Assembly (NCBI GenBank): GCA_016706685.1
Contig: JADJJE010000003.1
Span: 248,001 to 312,000 of the forward strand
Source of the DNA: Sandaracinaceae bacterium
GTDB lineage: Bacteria; Myxococcota_A; Polyangia; Polyangiales; Houyiibacteriaceae
DNA length: 64,000 bases
Direction: 5' to 3'
A program made the translations under genes and the position numbers. The stretch's first letter is position 1. Every line of letters starts with the position of its first letter. The notes beneath the pieces were generated by a model, which was not told where the DNA came from, ran no database searches, and worked only from the letters and a program-made list of their open reading frames with translations. Of the stretch, positions 57,089 to 64,000 are shown one piece after another.

Positions 57089-59902
57089 ATGACAGCGCGA
57101 TTCATAGTGGGCATCGACCTCGGCACCACCAACACGGTGGTGGCCTTCGCCGACACGCTCACGGCGGGCGAGGGCGTGCTGCCGCGCGCGCAGGTGTTCC
57201 CGCTGCCGCAGTGGGTGGCCGCCGGGGAGGTGGCCTCCCGTCCGAGCCTGCCGTCGGCGCGCTACCAGGCCACCGAGGAAGAGCTGCCCGAAGCGCGCAC
57301 GCTGCACACGGACGGCACGCCAGGTGTGCTCGGCACGCTGGCCCTCGAGCTAGGCGCGCGCGTGCCCTCGCGGCTGGTGACCAGCGCCAAGAGCTGGCTG
57401 TGCCACGGCGCCGTGGACCGCAGCGCGGCGATCCTGCCCTGGGGCGCGCCGGCCGAGGTGCCCAAGATCTCGCCGGTGGAGGCCTCGGCCAGCTACCTGG
57501 CCCACGTGCGCGGGGCCTGGGACACCGAGCACCCACGCCACCCGCTGGCCGACCAGGAGGTGGTGCTGACGGTGCCCGCGTCGTTCGACGAGGCCGCGCG
57601 CGCGCTCACGCTCACCGCCGCGAAGCTGGCCGGACTGCCGAAGGTGCGCCTGGTGGAGGAGCCGCTGGCCGCGTTCTACCGCTTCCTGGGCGAGCACCGC
57701 AGCACGCTCGACGCGGCACTCGGCGAGGTGAAGCTGGTGGTGGTGGTGGACTGCGGCGGGGGCACCACGGACCTCACCCTCATTCGCGTGGAGCGGCGCG
57801 AGAGCGGCCCGCGCATGACGCGCATCGCCGTGGGCGACCACCTCATGCTGGGCGGCGACAACATGGACCTCTTGCTGGCCAAGCGCTGTGAGGCCCAGCT
57901 GAGCCCCGAGCGCCCGCTGAGCGCGCTGCGCTTCGCCCAGCTGGTGCACGAGTGCCGTGGCGCGAAGGAGCGGCTGCTGTCGGCCGACGCCCCCGAGTCG
58001 CTGGCGGTCACGGTGCTGGGCTCCGGCAGCAAGCTGATCGGGGCCTCGCTGAGCGCGCGCCTGGTGCGCGACGAGGTGCGGGCCAGCGTGCTCGATGGCT
58101 TCTTCCCCGAGGTCACGCGCGACGCGCGCCCGGTGCGACGCGCCGGAGGCCTGATGGAGCTGGGGCTGCCCTACGCCGCAGACGCTGCCGTGACTCGCCA
58201 CCTGACGGCGTTCTTGGCGCGCCACGAAGACCTGGCGCAGGAGGCCGTGGGCGAGGGTGTGCCGCTGCCCGACGCGGTGCTCTTCAACGGTGGCGTGTTC
58301 CGCAGCGACCTGCTGCGCGAGCGCGTGACCAACACGCTCGAGGCGCTGCGCGGGGCGCCCGTGCGCGCGCTCCCGCACGACGAGCCGGACCTGGCGGTGG
58401 CCTTGGGCGCCGTGGCCTATGGGCTGGCGCGGCGCGGCGTGGGGCTGCGCGTGGGCGGTGGGTCGGCGCGCAGCTACTTCCTGGCGCTGCCGAGAGAGAC
58501 CAAGCCGGGCAGTGACCCGAGCAGCGCGCCGGCCGAGGCCATCTGCCTGCTGCCGCGCGGCAGCGAGGAGGGCGAGGAGATCGCCCTGCGGGGCAAGCAG
58601 TTCTCGCTCAAGCTGGGCCGCCCGGTGCGCTTCCACCTCTTGTCCAGCACCGCAGACGTGCGCCACGTGAGCGTGGGCGAGCGCGTGCTGCTGGACGACC
58701 CCGAGCGCTACACCAGCCTGCCGCCCATCGCGGCGGTGCTGGACGCCGCGGGCGGGCAGAGCTCCTCGGCGGCGAGCGGCGACGCCGAGGTGACCGTCGA
58801 GCTGGTCACCGCCCTCACCGAGGTGGGCACGCTCGAGATGTCCTGCGTGCGCACCGAGGACGCGCGCGCCCGCTGGAAGCTGGAGTTCCAGATCCGCGGG
58901 CAGGACGACGCGCAGCTCGCGGCGCTGCACGTGGGGCAGCTGCACCCGCGCTTCGCCGAGGCCACCGCCCGCGTGCGCGAGGTGTACGGCAAGGCGAAGG
59001 ACAGCGCCGACGTTCAGGCCAAGGACGTGAAGCGCTTGCGCGCCGACCTCGAGAAGATCCTGGGGCCGCGCGAGGGCTGGGACACGCCGCTGCTGCGCGA
59101 GCTGTTCGGCGCGCTGTTCGCGGGCGTGAAGAACCGCCGCCGCAGCCCCGACCACGAGCGCGTGTGGTTCAACCTGGTGGGCTACACGCTGCGCCCGGGC
59201 TTCGGCTATCCGCTCGACGAGTGGCGCGTGAAGCAGCTGGTGCAGGCCGCCCTGCGCGCGGGCGTGCAGTTCGCCCCCGAGCCGCAGAACTGGTCGGAGC
59301 ACTGGACCCTCTTCCGGCGGATCGCCGGGGGCCTCGACGCGGCCGCCCAGCGCGAGCTGTTGGACCAGGTGGAGTGGTACCTCGAACCCCCCAGCCGCAA
59401 GCCCAAGCCCAAGCCCGCCGGGCCGCGCATGCTGGCGGTGGACGACATGATCCGCCTGGCCGGCTCGCTCGAGCGGGTGGGAGCGGAGCGCAAGGCCCAG
59501 GTGGGCGGCTGGCTGGTGACGCGCCTGATGGAGCACGACGAGAACCCGCAGGCCTGGTGGGCCGTGGGCCGGCTCGGCGCGCGCGTGCCGCTGTACGGGA
59601 GCGCCCACGACGTGGTGCCGCCGCACGTGGTGCACGAGTGGCTCGAGCGCTGCCTGAGCGTGGAGTGGAAGAGCGACGCCACGCAGGCGCCCATGGCGGC
59701 TGCCCTGATGGCGCGCCGCAGCGGCGACCGGGTGCGCGACGTGGCCGAGGCGCTGCGCGAGGCGGTGGCGGCCCGGCTCGAGCGCGAGGGCAAGAGCGAG
59801 GCGTGGGTGCGCATGGTCCGCGAGGTCACCACGCTAGAGGCCGCCGACGAGCGGCGCTTCTTCGGAGACTCCATCCCCGTGGGCCTGCGCCTGCTGGAAT
59901 GA
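57089..59902 (+). CDS. Long Hsp70-family protein
   Basis: 937 residues from ATG 57089. The ATPase domain includes VGIDLGTTNTVVAFAD, LTVPASFDEAARALTLTAAKLAG, VVVVDCGGGTTDLTLIRV and DHLMLGGDNMDLLL. It has no DnaK substrate-domain hallmark. Instead a long C-terminal part (about 560-937) follows with SSKAKDVKR-type helices, EHWTLFRRIAGGLDAAAQRELLDQVEWYL and EHDENPQAWWAVGRLGAR. It resembles the Hsp70 subgroup with a C-terminal DUF3731-like region. Probably a specialised chaperone. No J-protein or GrpE gene is seen nearby. Confidence 0.88.
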   Translation: MTARFIVGIDLGTTNTVVAFADTLTAGEGVLPRAQVFPLPQWVAAGEVASRPSLPSARYQATEEELPEARTLHTDGTPGVLGTLALELGARVPSRLVTSAKSWLCHGAVDRSAAILPWGAPAEVPKISPVEASASYLAHVRGAWDTEHPRHPLADQEVVLTVPASFDEAARALTLTAAKLAGLPKVRLVEEPLAAFYRFLGEHRSTLDAALGEVKLVVVVDCGGGTTDLTLIRVERRESGPRMTRIAVGDHLMLGGDNMDLLLAKRCEAQLSPERPLSALRFAQLVHECRGAKERLLSADAPESLAVTVLGSGSKLIGASLSARLVRDEVRASVLDGFFPEVTRDARPVRRAGGLMELGLPYAADAAVTRHLTAFLARHEDLAQEAVGEGVPLPDAVLFNGGVFRSDLLRERVTNTLEALRGAPVRALPHDEPDLAVALGAVAYGLARRGVGLRVGGGSARSYFLALPRETKPGSDPSSAPAEAICLLPRGSEEGEEIALRGKQFSLKLGRPVRFHLLSSTADVRHVSVGERVLLDDPERYTSLPPIAAVLDAAGGQSSSAASGDAEVTVELVTALTEVGTLEMSCVRTEDARARWKLEFQIRGQDDAQLAALHVGQLHPRFAEATARVREVYGKAKDSADVQAKDVKRLRADLEKILGPREGWDTPLLRELFGALFAGVKNRRRSPDHERVWFNLVGYTLRPGFGYPLDEWRVKQLVQAALRAGVQFAPEPQNWSEHWTLFRRIAGGLDAAAQRELLDQVEWYLEPPSRKPKPKPAGPRMLAVDDMIRLAGSLERVGAERKAQVGGWLVTRLMEHDENPQAWWAVGRLGARVPLYGSAHDVVPPHVVHEWLERCLSVEWKSDATQAPMAAALMARRSGDRVRDVAEALREAVAARLEREGKSEAWVRMVREVTTLEAADERRFFGDSIPVGLRLLE

Positions 59903-59999
59903 AACCGGCTTTTCGAGATCGCAGGGCAGAATTTCAGAGTTGCGACGTTAGTGCGATAGGTGACTGAAAATTCGTCAATGATTCCGTCGAAGCCATCGT

Positions 60000-60014
60000 T
60001 GGCACGGCTCTAGC
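60000..60014 (+). promoter_or_regulatory. sigma-54 promoter of the candidate sRNA
   Basis: TGGCACG-GCTC-TAGC against the RpoN consensus TGGCACG-N4-TTGC: the -24 element is perfect and the -12 element has one change (TAGC for TTGC). The transcript should start near 60026. No ORF with a ribosome site follows; a terminator follows within about 110 bases. Confidence 0.78.
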
Positions 60015-60025
60015 GTAGGGAAGAT

Positions 60026-60136
60026 GCAGTGTTGGAGCCGACGCTGGGCAACCCCCCCAAGCTCGGCGTCAAAGGCCTGACACACCCCACGACCGCGACG
60101 AACCCCCACCCCCCCCCGTCGCGGTCGTCTTTTATT
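60026..60136 (+). ncRNA. Candidate sigma-54-dependent sRNA with C-rich loops (Pxr-like)
   Basis: About 110 nt. The stem GACGCTGGGC (60040-60049) pairs with GCTCGGCGTC (60061-60070), ten pairs including two G-U, closing an 11-nt loop with CCCCCCC (60052-60058) flanked by A's. A single-stranded AAAGGCCTGACACACCCC follows, then the terminator stem with another C-rich loop. A sigma-54 promoter, a C7 loop in the first stem and a terminator recall Pxr of Myxococcus xanthus, a negative regulator of development. The resemblance is from memory of its design, not an alignment. C-rich loops could pair with purine-rich ribosome sites. Confidence 0.6.
60089..60136 (+). terminator. Rho-independent terminator of the candidate sRNA
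   Basis: Arms ACGACCGCGACG (60089-60100) and CGTCGCGGTCGT (60117-60128) pair perfectly over 12 bases. The loop is C-rich (five C, A, eight C), and CTTTTATT follows directly. Confidence 0.9.
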
Positions 60137-60226
60137 CCGTCGCCGGGTCTTCGCGAGAAGGCCCGGCGACTCGCCTCCTGTCGAGGCTGCTTGCGGCCCT
60201 GCTGGATCGCGCTCTAGGGTCGCGCG

Positions 60227-61204
60227 ATGCCCACCCTGGTGCTCTCGCGTGACCTCCCCTTCCGCCCTGGCTTCTCGCTCGCTGCGGCGGCCCCCGGCAT
60301 GGACGTCGTGACCGTGGCGCAGGGGCGTGCGGCCCGCCCGGAGGAGCTGCGCGAGGCCTGCCGTCACGCGAGTGCCCTGATCACCATGCTGTCGGACCGC
60401 GTCGACGCAGGCTTCCTGCAGGCGTGCCCCAACCTGCGGGTCATCGCGAACTACGCCGTGGGCTACGACAACCTGGACCTCGGCGCCGCCGCGCATGCGG
60501 GGGTGGTGCTGACCAACACGCCCGACGTGCTGACCGAGGCCACGGCGGACATCGCGTTCGCCCTGCTGCTGGGCGTGGCGCGCCGTGTGCGCGAGGGTGA
60601 GCGGCTGCTGCGTGCGGGCGAGTTCCATGGCTGGCGCTCGGACATGTTGCTGGGCAGTGACCTGCACGGGCGCGTCTTCGGTCTGATTGGCATGGGGCGC
60701 ATCGGCGCCGCCACCGCCCGCCGGGCGCGCGGCTTCGGCATGCAGATCCGCTACACCAACCGCAAGCCCGTGGCCCCCGCGCTGGCGGCGGAGCTGGGCG
60801 CCGAGCTCGTGCCGCTCGACGAGCTCTTGGCCACGGCCGACGTGCTGAGCGTGCACTGCCCGCTCACCCCCGAGACGCACCACCTGCTGAACGCCACGCG
60901 GCTGGCCCAGCTGAAGCCGAGCGCCATCCTGATCAACACGGCGCGCGGCCCGGTGGTGGACGAGGCCGCGCTGGCGGATGCCCTCGCCCGCGGCGCGCTG
61001 CGTGGAGCCGGCCTCGACGTGTACGAGCACGAGCCGCGCGTGCACCCGGGGCTGATGGAGCGGGACGACGTGATGCTGCTCCCGCACCTGGGCAGCGCTA
61101 CCACCGAGACGCGCGCCGTCATGGCCGAGCTGGCCCTGGCCAACTGCCTAGCGGTCCTGGCAGGCCAGCCACCGAAGACGCCCATCCCGCTGCCTGCGGT
61201 CTGA
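60227..61204 (+). CDS. D-isomer 2-hydroxyacid dehydrogenase (glyoxylate/hydroxypyruvate reductase type)
   Basis: 325 residues. The NAD(P) loop is FGLIGMGRIGAATARRARGFGM (about 151-172). Catalytic residues lie in NTARGPVVDEAAL (Arg), LRGAGLDVYEHEP (Glu) and LLPHLGSATTETRA (His). NYAVGYDNLDL and TEATADIAFALLL are typical of GyaR/glycerate dehydrogenase types. It reduces glyoxylate or hydroxypyruvate, or acts in reverse. It is alone downstream of the sRNA region; its own promoter is not obvious. Confidence 0.92.
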   Translation: MPTLVLSRDLPFRPGFSLAAAAPGMDVVTVAQGRAARPEELREACRHASALITMLSDRVDAGFLQACPNLRVIANYAVGYDNLDLGAAAHAGVVLTNTPDVLTEATADIAFALLLGVARRVREGERLLRAGEFHGWRSDMLLGSDLHGRVFGLIGMGRIGAATARRARGFGMQIRYTNRKPVAPALAAELGAELVPLDELLATADVLSVHCPLTPETHHLLNATRLAQLKPSAILINTARGPVVDEAALADALARGALRGAGLDVYEHEPRVHPGLMERDDVMLLPHLGSATTETRAVMAELALANCLAVLAGQPPKTPIPLPAV

Positions 61205-61220
61205 ACGCCCGCGGGGCGCG

Positions 61221-63359
61221 TCAGTCGATGGCGCGCAGGTCGCTGCGCTCGGCGCCACGCGAGAACACGGGCGGCTCTCCGAGCGGCGCGCTGACGGTGA
61301 ACGTGCCGGGCCCCTGGACCATCTCGCCCGCTCGCAGCGCGTGGTGCCACTGGCCGGCGGGGAAGTAGACCTCGCGCTCGACGGCGCCTTCGGTGACCAC
61401 GGGCGCCACCAGCAGGTCGCTACCCAGCATGAACTGGTCCGAGAGGCCCACCACGGCCGGATCATCGGGGAACTCCAGGATCATGTGGCGCAGCACGGGC
61501 ATGGACGTGCTGGCGGCTTCCTCGGCCAGCGCCTCGAACGTGGGCACCAGCGCCATGTGGATGCGGGCGAAGCGGCGGAAGTGCGCGATGGTCTCGGTGG
61601 CCTGCTCGGGCGTGGCCGTGGGGCCCCCGTTCCAGCTCCAGTTGGCGGCCGCGTTGAGGCCCTCGTGCGTGCGCATCACCGACGTGAAGGCTCCCAGCTC
61701 CGTCCAGCGCATGAACAGCTCCATGGTGCTGGGGCCGCCGCTGTACCCCGCGATGTCGTGCGTGGCGAAGGGCACACCCGACAGGCCCAGGTTGAGCAGC
61801 GCGGGCACCACCGTGGGCAGCCCGTCGCCCGGCAGGAAGTCCGCCTCTTGGTCGCCGATCCACACGATCTGCGTGGTGCCCTGGCTCCCCAGCCAGCCCG
61901 AGCGCGAGAAGATGGCGTAGTCGTTGCCAGCGATGCCGCGGGCAGTCTCGTGGTTCAGCTCCTGCCAGCGCAGCGGGTAGCGGTTGTGCTCCACCAGCAG
62001 CGCCGACTCACCGTTGGAGAGCACCGCGTCGGTGGGCATCCACTCGGCGAAGTCCGCCATCCAGCCGTCCATCCCGTGGGTGCTCATCATGGCCGCGATG
62101 AACCCCGCCACGTGCTCGCGCGCCGCCGCGTTGGTCAGGTCCGGCAGCGTGGTGGGTCCCTTGTAGGAGTTGAACAGGTACGAGTCCCCGGCCGCGTCGT
62201 GGATGAGCAGGCCCATGCTGTCCATGGGCTCGAAGTGCTCGCGGTCCTCCTCCACGAAGGGGTTGATGTAGCCGAGGAAGCGCTTCCCGTCGGCGTGGAG
62301 CATGTCGGTGAGGCCGCGCAGGTCCGGGTAGAGCGCCTCGTCCACGTTCCAGTGGTACTTGATGTCGTCGAAGGTGGCCAAGGGCTGGTAGCCCACCCAG
62401 TCCTGGGCCCAGAGCGCAGTCCACGGCACCTGGGCGGCGTCGAGCGCGGCCGCCTCGTCGATGACCGCCTGTTGCCCACCCTGCACACCGATCCACGGCT
62501 CGAAGACCCAGGTCTCGGGCGCAGCGGGGCGGCCATAGCGGTCGCCTAGCTGGCGCACCACGTCGCCCGGAGTGGGCCCGTGCAGCAGCTCGATCTCCAC
62601 GGGTCCGGGGCCGTCCACACGGAACGAGGCCACGTCCGTCTCGGTCTGGCAGAGGTCCACCACCACCCGCGCAAACGTGTCGAACACCACGCCGAAGCCT
62701 CGCGCGTCGAGGTGGTACGGCATGGGGAAGTACGTGCTGTGCGCGTTGCCCGCGAAGAACAAGCCGCCCATGCGCCCGATGCCCTGCTCCTGCACGAAGA
62801 GCGGGAACGCCTCGCCGCGCTGGTCGGTGGCGTTGTACTGGGCGCCGAACCCGAGGAAGCTGGCTTGCGCATCGCAGTGCACGGGCACGCCCACGGCGTC
62901 GAGTTCGTCCACCCCTTCCACCGTGATGCTGACACGCGTGCTGTCGCTGCCCGCCTCGCCATGGATGCGGACGCTGGCCGTGCCCGGTTCACGATCGGCG
63001 CGGCGGTAGCGCACCACCACGTCGTCGCCATCGAGCGCGGCGCCCACCAGCTGAGCGATGGGCGCGCTGACCGCGTTGGTCTCTTCGAACGTGTAGAAGC
63101 CGGTGCGCTGGTACACCATGCTGTCGAACTGGTGCGCCACCACGCCGCGTCCCGCCGCGAGCGCAAAGAGCGGGTGTTCGCCGGCCACGATGCGCAGCGC
63201 CCCGTCGGACGTCACGGTCACCTGGGCGCCGTTCGGCAGCGCGCCGTCGAAGCCGCGCGGGCCGTCGGTGCAACCGATGCCCACCCCACCGAGCGCGAGC
63301 AGCACGACCACGACACGAAGACCAGGAGCCGAGCAGAGGGCGAGTGCATGGAGAGGCAT
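61221..63359 (-). CDS. GH31 (YihQ-like) glycosidase lipoprotein
   Basis: 712 residues. The signal ends in a lipobox (LLALGGVGIGC). The beta sandwich precedes a TIM barrel with WIGVQGGQQAV, LWAQDWVGYQ, and the catalytic nucleophile in GWMADFAEWMPTD. The acid Asp is in WIGDQEADF, then FATHDIAGYSGG and TSVMRTHEGLN. This order and wording follow the sulfoquinovosidase YihQ. The sulfonate-binding Arg/Trp region of YihQ (following WAQDW) is here QPLATFDDIKYHWNVDE, so those residues seem lost. It is likely an outer-membrane or periplasmic alpha-glycosidase of another specificity. Confidence 0.9.
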   Translation of the reverse strand: MPLHALALCSAPGLRVVVVLLALGGVGIGCTDGPRGFDGALPNGAQVTVTSDGALRIVAGEHPLFALAAGRGVVAHQFDSMVYQRTGFYTFEETNAVSAPIAQLVGAALDGDDVVVRYRRADREPGTASVRIHGEAGSDSTRVSITVEGVDELDAVGVPVHCDAQASFLGFGAQYNATDQRGEAFPLFVQEQGIGRMGGLFFAGNAHSTYFPMPYHLDARGFGVVFDTFARVVVDLCQTETDVASFRVDGPGPVEIELLHGPTPGDVVRQLGDRYGRPAAPETWVFEPWIGVQGGQQAVIDEAAALDAAQVPWTALWAQDWVGYQPLATFDDIKYHWNVDEALYPDLRGLTDMLHADGKRFLGYINPFVEEDREHFEPMDSMGLLIHDAAGDSYLFNSYKGPTTLPDLTNAAAREHVAGFIAAMMSTHGMDGWMADFAEWMPTDAVLSNGESALLVEHNRYPLRWQELNHETARGIAGNDYAIFSRSGWLGSQGTTQIVWIGDQEADFLPGDGLPTVVPALLNLGLSGVPFATHDIAGYSGGPSTMELFMRWTELGAFTSVMRTHEGLNAAANWSWNGGPTATPEQATETIAHFRRFARIHMALVPTFEALAEEAASTSMPVLRHMILEFPDDPAVVGLSDQFMLGSDLLVAPVVTEGAVEREVYFPAGQWHHALRAGEMVQGPGTFTVSAPLGEPPVFSRGAERSDLRAID

Positions 63360-63454
63360 GGGGGGTTCCTCGTTCGCGAGCGCGCGACGTTCCGGGGACA
63401 GGGTACACGACCCCCGTCTGGCGCGGCCACGGCGCCCGTAGTACCTCCCTGCCC

Positions 63455-64000
63455 ATGGCCCTCAACCGCGACGCCCTCGGGTTCACCACCGAACCCCTCC
63501 TGCACGAGTACCGCTGGCAGGACATCGTGCTCTACAACCTCAGCATCGGTGCGCGCCGAGACGAGGAGCTGCACCTGCTGTTCGAGGGCGCCGACGGAAA
63601 GGGCCCCGTGGTCTTCCCGACCTACGCCGTCATCCCGGCGTGGCCCGCCATGCTGAAGCTGTTCGAGGCCGTGGGCGGCGACATGCTGGGCATCGTGCAC
63701 GGCGCGCAGAGCATCACCATCCACCAGCCGTTCGCCCCGGCTGGCCGTGTGCACACCGTGGGCCGCGTGGCGGGCGTCTACGACCTCAAGCGCCTGGCCC
63801 AGACCACGTTCGTGAGCGAGACGCGCGACGAGGCCGGCCAGCTGCTGTGCGAGACCTCGTGGGACATCATCTTCCGCCTGGACGGTGGCTTTGGCGGCGA
63901 GAAGCCCCCCAAGGCCGAGAAGGTGCGCCCCCCCGAGCGGGAGGCCGACTTCGTGGTGGAAGAGGCCACCCGCACCGAGCAGGCGCTGCTCTACCGCCTC
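63455..64000 (+). CDS. Hot-dog MaoC-like dehydratase/enoyl-CoA hydratase, partial
   Basis: The first 182 residues are visible; the gene runs off the right edge. MALNRDALGFTTEPLLHEYRW, then VIPAWPAMLKLFEAVGGDML, HGAQSITIHQPFAPAGRVHT and ETRDEAGQLLCETSWDIIFRLDGGFG give the N-terminal hot-dog half of a 2-enoyl-CoA hydratase (peroxisomal MFE-2-like). The catalytic half with the Asp/His dyad should follow. It acts in beta-oxidation or related CoA chemistry. Confidence 0.88.
   Translation, partial: MALNRDALGFTTEPLLHEYRWQDIVLYNLSIGARRDEELHLLFEGADGKGPVVFPTYAVIPAWPAMLKLFEAVGGDMLGIVHGAQSITIHQPFAPAGRVHTVGRVAGVYDLKRLAQTTFVSETRDEAGQLLCETSWDIIFRLDGGFGGEKPPKAEKVRPPEREADFVVEEATRTEQALLYRL

Larger units (their letters stand above)
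59903..60226 (+). other. Intergenic region with sigma-54 promoter and candidate sRNA
   Basis: 324 bases without a protein gene. It holds a sigma-54 promoter at 60000-60014, a stem-loop with a seven-C loop, and a perfect terminator to 60136. A second hairpin (GTCGCCGGG/CCCGGCGAC, 60139-60170) lies just after. The A/T-richer start (59930-60000) may hold an activator-binding region. Confidence 0.75.

Noticed and set aside
60139..60170. Second hairpin after the sRNA terminator considered as another terminator
   Set aside because: A 9-bp stem with a 14-nt loop but no U-run on either strand; it may belong to a longer RNA or be structural.

Overview
The window is high-GC DNA with tightly packed genes. 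Its character points to a myxobacterium (Myxococcota, probably the Sorangineae/Polyangia side). The clues are a hybrid sensor kinase, a Ser/Thr kinase with a membrane-anchored C-terminus, DUF4388 and roadblock proteins, many lipoproteins, and a giant Cys-rich surface protein ending in a MYXO-CTERM-like tail. The lineage call is inference from gene style; no rRNA is present to fix it.

Left part (1-26 kb). A minus-strand overlapping run encodes an SDR, a frameshifted 3beta-HSD-type reductase, an EthD-domain protein and a PAS/histidine kinase/receiver hybrid that runs off the left edge. A Fur box precedes feoA-feoB and a tiny third membrane gene. Next comes an unusual group: a Nif11-like small protein coupled to a sulfotransferase-like enzyme, a divergent Asp/Asn beta-hydroxylase, and a second sulfotransferase-like enzyme. 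It is followed by the giant surface protein, a GNAT enzyme, a tail-collar protein, a Tat/NHL lipoprotein, an amt-DUF4388-roadblock run, a lone gcvPB, rpmE, a frameshifted lipoprotein, a PPOX-like flavoprotein, acyP and a large membrane protein broken in a Ser-rich repeat.

Middle (26.4-44.7 kb). One long minus-strand translation block runs rpsL-rpsG-fusA-tuf-rpsJ-rplD-rplW-rplB-rpsS-rplV-rpsC-rplP-rpmC-rpsQ-rplN-rplX-rplE-rpsN-rpsH-rplF-rplR-rpsE-rpmD-rplO-secY-adk-infA-rpmJ-rpsM-rpsK-rpoA-rplQ. A good sigma-70 promoter lies before rpsL. Genes expected from the canonical str/S10/spc/alpha order but absent are rplC, rpsD and map.

Right part (44.7-64 kb). A minus-strand run holds a TPR-like membrane protein, a Ser/Thr kinase, a zinc-ribbon protein, two STAS/SpoIIAA-like proteins and a predicted propeller-like protein. 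Then come gltX, a CPBP protease, a degenerate HD-like protein convergent with a GGDEF cyclase, an outer-membrane-like protein, a 2OG-Fe(II) oxygenase and a long Hsp70-like ATPase. The intergenic region 59903-60226 carries a sigma-54 promoter, a stem-loop with a seven-C loop and a perfect terminator. This is a candidate small RNA that recalls the Pxr developmental sRNA of Myxococcus. A 2-hydroxyacid dehydrogenase, a YihQ-like GH31 lipoprotein and a partial hot-dog dehydratase close the window.

Three genes appear broken by single-base deletions, so base-level assembly quality should be kept in mind.
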